Shown: piece after piece, positions 14,901-20,765 of the stretch
Layout: each line of letters opens with the position of its first letter
How positions within the stretch are numbered: the stretch's first letter is position 1
Source: a virus
Virus record (IMG/VR): IMGVR_UViG_3300020438_000347
Span: 1-20,765 of that record
Reading direction: 5' to 3' (one strand)
Length of the DNA: 20,765 nucleotides
Notes under the pieces: model-generated
What the model was told of the DNA's origin: nothing
The model's input: the letters and a program-made list of their open reading frames with translations, nothing else
Database searches by the model: none
Made by a program: the position numbers and the translations under genes

Positions 14901-17535
14901 CTCAGAAATTAGATTCAGAGCAAACAGTGATACTAGTGTACAAGGAACTATCAAGGGTGAAGAAGGTGATATGTTCATCACCACTGCTAATGGATACGTT
15001 AGCATCAATACTTATTCTAGGATATATTCTAATGGTAATGTAGAATTTAATAATGGTAATAATGGTACGTTCAAGGTTAGTGGTTTAACCTACCCTTCGG
15101 CTGACGGGAATCCAGGACAGGTCATGACCACAAACGGGTCGGGTGTCGTTAGCTTCACCAATCTTGCTTCAGCTCCAACATCATCAGACATACATGATGT
15201 TACTACCAATGGTTCTACTACCAGTAATGTTGTTACTCTTGGTGGATTAGATCTTTCAGGTGTAAATCATAAGTTAAGGTTCGGTCCTTCTCAGACCTTA
15301 CAGATCTATCATGATACTACAGTAGATGAGATAGTAGGTAACACAGTTGATCTATCATTAAGGACTGTTAACTCTGATCTATTGATGGGTTCTACTGGTG
15401 GTATAACAAAGATTACTAATGGTGGTGGTGCTAGTGGAGATCTATTAGCACAGTTTATTAATGGTGGTACAGTTGAGCTCTATCATAATGGAACTAAGCG
15501 TCTAGAAACTACTTCAACTGGAGTGACAATTTCAAGTGCTTTAGATGTTGGTTCTTTAACTATTGGTGGACAAGGATTTAAAACAAAAGATCTTGTTGAT
15601 GTATCTTCTGCTGCTCCTTCACAGGGTCAGATACTGAAGTGGAATGCAAATACAAATCTATATGAACCAGCGTCTGACCTTACTGCTAGTGGTGGAGGTG
15701 GTATAAATCTAACAGATCTATCTGTTAGTACCGTAACAGCAAATGCTGGTGGTGGATTATCATTTAATTCTAACACTGGTGTATTTGAATTTACTCCTGC
15801 TGTTGTTTCTGCTGCAGACACTCTTGATAATGTTGCTCAAAGAGGTAACACTACTACAACTTCTATCACTGTTGCAGGTCTTTCTAGTACCAATGATATC
15901 ACTGTAGATGATAGTATCTACCTTAAGATGGGTGCTTCACAGGATCTACAGATTGGTCATAGTGGATCTGCTAATATTATTAGTAGTCCAGGTGCACATC
16001 CATTAAGAATTACTGAGAGTGGTGGTAACAGAGCAATCTTTAATGACTCAGGTTCAGTTGAGTTGTTCTGGAATAAAGTAAAGAAATTTGAGACTACTAC
16101 ATCTGGAATCACAGTTGGTGGTGAGATAACTACAACTGCTGGTAGTTCAACTAATTGGAACACAGCTTATGGGTGGGGTAACCATGCTAATGCTGGATAT
16201 TTAAGTGGTTTAGGTAGTAGTTCTCTTAATGATCTATCAGATGTTTCAACAGCATCACCTGGTGCTGGTCAGATATTACAGTACAATAGTTCTACATCGA
16301 AGTGGGAAGCAGCAGATCAGGTGATACCACCTAGCGGTGTTGAGCAAGGTATGATTATAATTTGGTCTGGATCGATCAGTAACATACCAACTGGTTGGTC
16401 ATTGTGTGATGGTTCTGTACAGAATGGACAGCAGACACCTGATCTAAGAGATAGGTTTGTTGTTGGTGCTTCCATAGGAACTGGTAACGTAGGTGAAACA
16501 TATTCTGTTGATGATACTGGTGGTAATGATTTAATAACTTTGACCACTGCTCAGATGCCTTCTCATGCTCATGGTTTGAATGATTCTGGGCACTCACATA
16601 CTGCGACTGGATCTCATACTCATGGTGTTACTGATAGTGGTCACGCTCATGACGTGAGTGATAGTGGACACTCTCATAGTTGGAGTGGTAGTGGATCATC
16701 TAGTTCACATAGTCACACCTTCAGTACTGGATCTAGTCAGGGTTCTCACTCTCATTCTATGAGTGGTAGTGTTAGTGGAAACACAGGTAGTGGTGGAAAT
16801 CATGGTCACAGTGTGAGTGATCCTGGTCACCAACATACAGCTGCTATACCTTCTGGAGGTACAGGTGTTGATACTGATAGTCACGGAGCTGATACTACTG
16901 TTGTTTCTGGAGCTTCTACTAGTTCAACATGGAGTTCTGGTACTGGTATAAGTATCGGTAGTGGTGGTGGCCACAGTCACAGTTTCTATGGAAATGTTGG
17001 TGGTAGTACAGGTAATGCTGGTGGCCACACTCATAGTGGTGGTACAGGTAGTGCTAGTCCATCTGTTTCTGTATCAGGATCTGTTGGTAGTGCTAACTCT
17101 AGTGTAACTGTAGACAGCAATCCAACTAGTATCTCGATTGCTAATGCAAGTTTAAGTCTTGGGTGTGATACTCAGAGTACTGGTGCTACTGTTTTAACTA
17201 CTGGTGGTGGTAACAATGTAGACATCAGACCAAAATACTATGCCCTCTGCTATATCATGAAGGTCTCCAGTGGTTCTGGTGGCGGCGGTGGCGGCGGCGG
17301 TGCTAATGTATCTACTGATGATACTGCTCCATCAACTGCAGTCGATGGTGATCTATGGTGGGATTCAACTGATGGTACACTTAAGATCTACTATCAAGAT
17401 CCTGATTCATCACAGTGGGTTTCTGCAACACCACCATTATCCCAGACAGATTATATTAAACTGAGTGATTTGAAGACTGTCGTTGCAGCATCTACTGACT
17501 TCGCTGATTTCCAAACAAGAATAGCAGCTCTATAG
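11995..17535 (+). CDS. Giant tail fibre with collar domain and His-x-His tip, 1846 aa
   Basis: This is a very large structural protein, probably a trimeric tail fibre involved in host binding. It shares its N-terminal attachment-like region (M-S-R-I-R-V-N-E-L-I-N-Q) with the 1060-aa fibre. The shaft contains G-G-T-G-A-T-T-A (about 325-332). It also has five copies of a 'D-V-S-T-A-S-P-x-x-G-Q-x-L-K-W' module, two W-N-x-A-Y-x-W-G-N-H units (759 and 1388), and two Q-I-x-H...V-E-L-x-x-N modules. The C-terminal part starts with a collar domain near 1448-1475 (M-I-I-I-W-S-G ... P-T-G-W-S-L-C-D-G). An array of eleven H-x-H motifs (1524-1680) follows, then D-I-R-P-K-Y-Y-A-L-C-Y-I-M-K-V (about 1743-1757), the conserved end of collar/short-fibre proteins. 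A poly-Gly linker leads to a D-L-W-W-x-S ... S-S-Q-W-V module (1786 on). The promoter is GATAAATA and the ribosome site AAGGCGGTG. Confidence 0.88.
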   Translation: MSRIRVNELINQGGSGPTLAVEGLKIPSTKNLEIDGSIILNSNPGLSGQVLGRGATGLDWFSISTTDSNTTYVVSAVDGANPVTDKAIKLTAGGSGGSNSEVVLVAGSNISLTRDGSRITIDGNFTDTDTVTKIGANGTGYTDGDVSIVGSGAANITQSGRTITVNATDTNTTYTGTNGVTINSENQIQIGQPVGTTDSVTFNSLVISGNLTVQGTTTYSNVTTVTTTDKFIFLNDVLAPSDSIADGGGIKLKGTTEHTILWDNSEDAWKSSENWDLSIGKEYKINGISVIDSTGLGNTIVSSSLTGVGALTSGIWNANTIGIAYGGTGATTASGAITALLPTQAGNSGKYLTSDGNTATWGQIPSLYAGWAIADATVNVTIASNDILQVVGTGATTVNLDNTNKKLTVDSADTLYYLTVENDTQASTKIVRLTDSNSNADEFKLTAGTGVTLTRGGANNNELTFSVAQDLSAGATPTFAGLTVTGTLDANAYTGNADQLSGLTGATSGTYGSANSIPIITVSPTGRITSIATTSVSGGGGGGAANAGGVTGSIQYNSGGGFAGTSKLTWEPGGGEFKVDGYINTDNIVSAAGTITSLSILNSLKLPSKTTSERDALNVLNGTLVYNNSSDQVEMYQDGTWIQLGQQVSQASIGDLSDVDTETLAVGHIIKWDGSKWKAQADHGGEGSGGSGGNADFSQLSVYQLNPSGPGGLTYSPSNGIFTYAPPDLSPYLTSYTETDPVFVASAAYNITNVQTANWNAAYQWGNHSNQGYLTNILTENLSDLFDVSTASPSDGQVLKWSSAQNKWAPGSDLSGGGGITGGLTAFSVSTGSPASGGGSLSYDNNGTFTFTPADVFDGSYTSLTNTPSLFDGTWNSLTGKPAVPSSLGTITNVSTSADSAANGKVLAWSDNDGLWVPTTMSAAGGSDDLDDVTDRGNQTTNTLVVGGVDVSNDGTLNGALSLIDTGSHSEIRFRANSDTSVQGTIKGEEGDMFITTANGYVSINTYSRIYSNGNVEFNNGNNGTFKVSGLTYPSADGNPGQVMTTNGSGVVSFTNLASAPTSSDIHDVTTNGSTTSNVVTLGGLDLSGVNHKLRFGPSQTLQIYHDTTVDEIVGNTVDLSLRTVNSDLLMGSTGGITKITNGGGASGDLLAQFINGGTVELYHNGTKRLETTSTGVTISSALDVGSLTIGGQGFKTKDLVDVSSAAPSQGQILKWNANTNLYEPASDLTASGGGGINLTDLSVSTVTANAGGGLSFNSNTGVFEFTPAVVSAADTLDNVAQRGNTTTTSITVAGLSSTNDITVDDSIYLKMGASQDLQIGHSGSANIISSPGAHPLRITESGGNRAIFNDSGSVELFWNKVKKFETTTSGITVGGEITTTAGSSTNWNTAYGWGNHANAGYLSGLGSSSLNDLSDVSTASPGAGQILQYNSSTSKWEAADQVIPPSGVEQGMIIIWSGSISNIPTGWSLCDGSVQNGQQTPDLRDRFVVGASIGTGNVGETYSVDDTGGNDLITLTTAQMPSHAHGLNDSGHSHTATGSHTHGVTDSGHAHDVSDSGHSHSWSGSGSSSSHSHTFSTGSSQGSHSHSMSGSVSGNTGSGGNHGHSVSDPGHQHTAAIPSGGTGVDTDSHGADTTVVSGASTSSTWSSGTGISIGSGGGHSHSFYGNVGGSTGNAGGHTHSGGTGSASPSVSVSGSVGSANSSVTVDSNPTSISIANASLSLGCDTQSTGATVLTTGGGNNVDIRPKYYALCYIMKVSSGSGGGGGGGGANVSTDDTAPSTAVDGDLWWDSTDGTLKIYYQDPDSSQWVSATPPLSQTDYIKLSDLKTVVAASTDFADFQTRIAAL
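16564..17034 (+). repeat. Array of eleven His-x-His motifs in fibre tip
   Basis: Reading in frame, H-x-H occurs eleven times: HAH, HSH, HTH, HAH, HSH, HSH, HSH, HGH, HQH, HSH and HTH. They are separated by Ser/Gly/Thr-rich spacers, the first seven more closely than the rest. In T4 gp37, H-x-H motifs in the trimeric tip coordinate a line of iron ions. The same role is inferred here, not shown. The nucleotide sequence is a degenerate tandem repeat of TCT/GGT CAC/CAT. Confidence 0.85.
17278..17301 (+). repeat. Octaglycine tract made mostly of GGC codons
   Basis: Eight consecutive glycine codons join the collar/receptor-tip end to the final module of the 1846-aa fibre. Six are GGC, a codon otherwise uncommon in these fibre genes, which use GGT and GGA. 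The tract is a flexible linker and a likely slippage or recombination point. Similar but GGT/GGA-coded glycine runs occur near 8920-8937, 13606-13623, 19591-19608 and 20305-20322. Confidence 0.8.
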
Positions 17536-17543
17536 GATAAATA
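17536..17543 (+). promoter_or_regulatory. Late promoter motif GATAAATA
   Basis: GATAAATA immediately follows the stop codon of the 1846-aa fibre and precedes ATG 17566 by 22 nt. The strong ribosome site AAGGAG (17550-17555) lies between. It is the same 8-mer as at 11958. The expected transcription start falls near the ribosome site, so the leader would be very short. Confidence 0.65.
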
Positions 17544-17565
17544 AACTGGAAGGAGTAATCTAAGC

Positions 17566-20500
17566 ATGGCCATAAATTTTCCCTCAACCGCAGGGCAACT
17601 AACTGATGGTAGTTTCACCTATTCTACAGGTGGGAGGACTTGGGCGTGGGATGGTGTTGCTTGGGAATCTGTTGGAGTATCAAGTACAGGTACAGATGAC
17701 TTAGCAACAGTTACAAACAGAGGTGCTACTACTAACGTACAACTTACTCTTGATGCTGGATTTGTAAGTGGTGGTACATCAACATTCACTGGTGGAACAA
17801 GTAATTTACAGTGGAGTGCAGCTGGTGATTCACTGAAATGGGGTGATGGTGCAGCTGCATTGTTTGGTGCTAGTGATGACCTAGCAATATCTCACACCAC
17901 TGCTGATGGTAATAGGATAGTTGCTTTAACTGGTTTAGAAATTTGTAGTGATGCTATTGCTTTAAAGAATCAAGCAAGTAGTTCTACACTGATTGAAGCA
18001 TCTGAGGGTGTGGGTGGTACTGTAAAACTATATCAGAATAATGTAGCCAAGGTTACTGTAACAAATTTAAAAACCACTATAGAAAATACTTTAGAAGCTT
18101 CTGGTTTAACCTACCCTTCAAGTGATGGTCTGTCTGGGCAAGCTATAGTTACTGATGGATCGGGTGGTCTTAGTTTTGGATCCTTTGCTGTTAATGAGAC
18201 ACTTGATAGTGTATCTGATAGAGGAAATAGTACCGATCAAACACTATCAATTGGTGGTCTTATATTAAATGATACAGATTCAATAACTTTTGGTACAGGA
18301 TCTGATTTCACTATTGTTCATACAGGTAGTAAGAGTCAGATAAGACATTCTAATGCTGGTAACCCACTATCAATTGAGAGTGCACATGATGTTGACATAT
18401 TAAAGAATGGAACCAGTGACCTTCTTGCTAAGTTTGTTCCTGATGGAGAGGTTAAGTTATATCATTCTGCAGTAGAGAAATTAGCTACTACAGCGACAGG
18501 AATTACAGTCAGTGGTGTTGTTACTGCTACTGGTGGTACTTCAACTGATTGGAACACAGCACATGGATGGGGTGATCATGGTGCTGCTGGATACTTAACT
18601 TCAATGGGTAATGAGACTGATCCAGTTTTTGTTGCTCATGCTGCATATAATATTACTGGTACTAAGATAACTAACTGGGATGCAGCATATGCATGGGGTG
18701 ATCATGCTTCAGGTGGGTATGTAGCACTAACTGCTCTGTCTATTGGTGCACCAAATGCTGCTAGTGGTAACGGAAACATAACATATAACAGTGCAAATGG
18801 AGTCTTTTCATTCACCCCACCAGATCTTAGTAATTATTTAACATCCTATACCGAGACCAGTACTCTTGCTAATGTTATTGCTAGAGGATCAACTTCAAAT
18901 AACTCTGCTACCATTGGTGGTAATGGTAGCACAGGTGGTATCACTATTGCTGATGGTCTTCTATCAGTAAGAACAGGTACTGGAAACGTGGCATCTATTG
19001 ATCTCTATTGTGAGGTTAGTAATGCACATAAGGTAAGTGTAAAAGCACCATCACATGCTAGCTTCAGTGGTAACATTAACTTCACGTTACCTGCAAGTCA
19101 CGGTAGTGTAGATCAAGTTTTACGTACAGATGGATCAGGAAATACAAGTTGGGTCAATCAGGCTGGATCTTATACTGAGACTGATACACTTGCTTCAGTA
19201 ACTGGTCGTGGTAATACAACTACAACTGCTATAACTGTTGGTGGACTGACTGTTTCTGCTGGTAATTCTGTTGCAGAATTAAACTTATCTACTGATAATA
19301 ATAATCAATATAATGTAACATTAAAAGCTCCAGCAGCATCCTTATTATCTGGTAACACAACCTTTGTATTCCCACCAAATAACGGTACTGCTAACCAAGT
19401 TCTTATCAGTGATGGATCTGGTAATACATCTTGGTCAACTGTATCAGGTGGTGGAGGAGGATCTAGTGTTACTATTAATGATGCAGCACCTGGTTCACCT
19501 GGCAGTGGTGATCTATGGTGGAACTCTAACGCTGGTCAGTTAAAGATATACTATAACGATGGTAGTAGTTCACAGTGGGTTGATGCTGCTGGAGGTGGAG
19601 GCGGTGGTGGTGCTGGAGGTATAACAGTATATTCTGGTGTAGCAAACTATCCACTTGCTTCAACTCATGAAGGACAGATAGCATATGCTACTGATATTAA
19701 TGCAATGCACTACTCTGATGGTAGTACTTGGACAGGTCAGAGAATAGTTACTACATCAGAAAGTGATTCTGATTTTGATACCTTGTTGGGTAACTATGAG
19801 AAGACATATACTCTTTCTGCAAATGAACATACTGGTGGTACTACATCAGAGAATTCTGCTAGAAAGATTATTAAGTTAGTAGATAATAGTGGTACAGATG
19901 GAGGAAAGTTTACTCTTAATGTTGGTAGTGGTTTAACATCAACACTTACCACTGATGCATGGAGTAACCAATCTATAAATCTAGGTCTATCACTTGGAAG
20001 TATTCACAATTATACTTTGAGTGCAGATATTAATGCTGGAGCTTATGCTACTGATTTAACGATACAAGATTCTGTTAGGTCTATTAGCAATACAATCAAG
20101 TTTGCTGGTGCTGATGGTCTTAGTGTTGAGAGAACAGATGTTAACACAATAACCTTTAGGCAAGGTGGTACTTCGGTTACTCAGTACACCGATGATATGG
20201 CGAAGGATGCTACATGGTCTTCCATAAGCAACGGTACTCATACTGGTATTACTTTTGCCTATGATAGTGGTACAAAATTCCTCAGTGCTACCGTTACTGG
20301 TAGTGGTGGAGGAGGAGGTGGATTAAATTACACATTAACTGGTAGAAATACAAGTTCTACTAATGCATTTATTGATCTAACAGATGATGATACACCAACT
20401 CCAACTGTTAACAGTATAGAATTCATTGGTAGTAATGGAACCGATGTTGCTTGGGATAGTGCTAACAAAAGAATTACTATCAACAGTGAAGACTATGCAA

Positions 20501-20765
20501 TAGGAGCTAATGCTGCTGCTAGTGGTAGTGGAGGGTTATCATTAACTGGTAGCACCTTTACATACACACCACCTGACCTAGCAAGTTACTTAACATCTGT
20601 ACCTCAAGCATCAGCATCAGTTCTTGGTGGTATTAAAGTAGGTGCTAACCTTACTATGGATGCTGCTACTGGTGAGCTTAGTGCTAACGCTGGAGCATAT
20701 ACATTACCTACTGCTGGTACTACTGCTAGTGGAACTCTTGGTGGTGTTAAGGTTGATGGTTCTAC
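17566..20765 (+). CDS. Third tail-fibre-like structural protein (partial, runs off 3' end)
   Basis: The frame is open from ATG 17566 to the window edge (1066 codons and two bases) without a stop, so the C-terminus is missing. A good AAGGAG ribosome site precedes it by 10 nt. The N-terminus (M-A-I-N-F-P-S-T-A-G-Q-L, then R-T-W-A-W-D-G-V-A-W-E-S-V-G) differs from the other two fibres and resembles a short W-x-W-x-G-x-x-W attachment motif in phage structural proteins. The body reuses their modules: D-D-L-A-T-V-T-N-R-G-type units (about 45, 213, 433, 541), Q-I-x-H/K-L-E-type units, two W-x-x-A-x-x-W-G-D-H units (329, 371), and D-L-W-W-N-S ... S-S-Q-W-V (649 on). Poly-Gly linkers occur near 676 and 914. 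No enzyme motif is seen. It is probably another fibre or baseplate-attached adhesin. Whether a collar or receptor tip follows lies outside the window. Confidence 0.85.
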   Translation, partial: MAINFPSTAGQLTDGSFTYSTGGRTWAWDGVAWESVGVSSTGTDDLATVTNRGATTNVQLTLDAGFVSGGTSTFTGGTSNLQWSAAGDSLKWGDGAAALFGASDDLAISHTTADGNRIVALTGLEICSDAIALKNQASSSTLIEASEGVGGTVKLYQNNVAKVTVTNLKTTIENTLEASGLTYPSSDGLSGQAIVTDGSGGLSFGSFAVNETLDSVSDRGNSTDQTLSIGGLILNDTDSITFGTGSDFTIVHTGSKSQIRHSNAGNPLSIESAHDVDILKNGTSDLLAKFVPDGEVKLYHSAVEKLATTATGITVSGVVTATGGTSTDWNTAHGWGDHGAAGYLTSMGNETDPVFVAHAAYNITGTKITNWDAAYAWGDHASGGYVALTALSIGAPNAASGNGNITYNSANGVFSFTPPDLSNYLTSYTETSTLANVIARGSTSNNSATIGGNGSTGGITIADGLLSVRTGTGNVASIDLYCEVSNAHKVSVKAPSHASFSGNINFTLPASHGSVDQVLRTDGSGNTSWVNQAGSYTETDTLASVTGRGNTTTTAITVGGLTVSAGNSVAELNLSTDNNNQYNVTLKAPAASLLSGNTTFVFPPNNGTANQVLISDGSGNTSWSTVSGGGGGSSVTINDAAPGSPGSGDLWWNSNAGQLKIYYNDGSSSQWVDAAGGGGGGGAGGITVYSGVANYPLASTHEGQIAYATDINAMHYSDGSTWTGQRIVTTSESDSDFDTLLGNYEKTYTLSANEHTGGTTSENSARKIIKLVDNSGTDGGKFTLNVGSGLTSTLTTDAWSNQSINLGLSLGSIHNYTLSADINAGAYATDLTIQDSVRSISNTIKFAGADGLSVERTDVNTITFRQGGTSVTQYTDDMAKDATWSSISNGTHTGITFAYDSGTKFLSATVTGSGGGGGGLNYTLTGRNTSSTNAFIDLTDDDTPTPTVNSIEFIGSNGTDVAWDSANKRITINSEDYAIGANAAASGSGGLSLTGSTFTYTPPDLASYLTSVPQASASVLGGIKVGANLTMDAATGELSANAGAYTLPTAGTTASGTLGGVKVDGS

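Larger units (their letters stand above)
15268..18523 (+). repeat. Repeated fibre module ending in K-L-E-T-T-x-T-G-I-T-V
   Basis: Four copies of a roughly 65-90 residue module begin with a Q-x-L-Q-I-x-H or D-x-x-I-x-H turn and end V-E-L-Y-H-N-G-T-K-R-L-E-T-T-S-T-G-V-T or a variant. They lie near 15268-15540, 15916-16125, 17863-18085 and 18286-18523. Two are in the 1846-aa fibre and two in the next gene. They differ in sequence but keep the frame of glycine, aromatic and charged positions. Confidence 0.65.
14269..18723 (+). repeat. Four W-N-x-A-x-x-W-G-[N/D]-H-x-x-x-G-Y repeats across two fibre genes
   Basis: Sixteen-codon units lie at 14269-14316 and 16156-16203 in the 1846-aa fibre, and at 18550-18597 and 18676-18723 in the following fibre gene. 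All keep W, A, WG, H and GY. The first and fourth are preceded by similar E-T-D-P-V-F-V-A-x-A-A-Y-N-I-T segments. The pattern is a common phage fibre module. Finding it in both genes indicates shared or exchanged shaft units. Confidence 0.75.

Noticed and set aside
16561-17040. Considered as a noncoding tandem repeat or CRISPR-like array
   Set aside because: The periodicity follows codons for H-x-H and S/G spacers. There are no constant-length repeats and unique spacers.

Overview
The window looks like part of a T4-like cyanophage (marine cyanomyovirus) genome. All recognisable genes are on the + strand. They are densely packed, with stop and start codons often sharing ATGA, and the DNA is AT-rich. 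The gene set combines class Ia ribonucleotide reductase, a TalC-type transaldolase, a phage glutaredoxin and a phycobilin reductase of the PebS type, followed by giant glycine/threonine/serine-rich tail-fibre genes and T4-like late promoter motifs. The exact host (Prochlorococcus or Synechococcus) cannot be read from this window. The AT-richness and PebS make a Prochlorococcus-type phage a reasonable guess.

Region 1 (1-6821) is a nucleotide-metabolism and auxiliary-metabolism run: nrdA (5' end outside the window), nrdB, an 82-aa unknown, a beta-class DNA amino-methyltransferase, a GIY-YIG (SegE-like) nuclease, a 2OG-Fe(II) oxygenase-like protein, a 68-aa unknown, talC, grx, a 68-aa Phd/YefM-antitoxin-like protein, pebS, and a 58-aa single-pass membrane protein. 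RNR and glutaredoxin supply dNTPs. TalC is known in cyanophages to push host carbon toward pentose phosphate. PebS would reduce biliverdin to phycoerythrobilin.

Region 2 (6822-7790) holds two small orphan genes. Each has its own sigma-70-like promoter, and a strong intrinsic terminator closes the block.

Region 3 (7791-20765) is a late structural block: a 1060-aa tail-fibre/collar protein, a 109-aa four-cysteine protein, a 205-aa tail-fibre assembly chaperone-like protein, a 1846-aa fibre with a collar domain and an 11-copy His-x-His array, and a third fibre-like gene (at least 1066 codons) that runs off the 3' end. Late promoter motifs (GATAAATA or a near match) precede the three fibre genes. 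The fibre genes share many internal protein modules, consistent with domain shuffling. No tRNA, CRISPR, insertion sequence or origin was seen, and no gene-free stretch exceeds about 70 bases.
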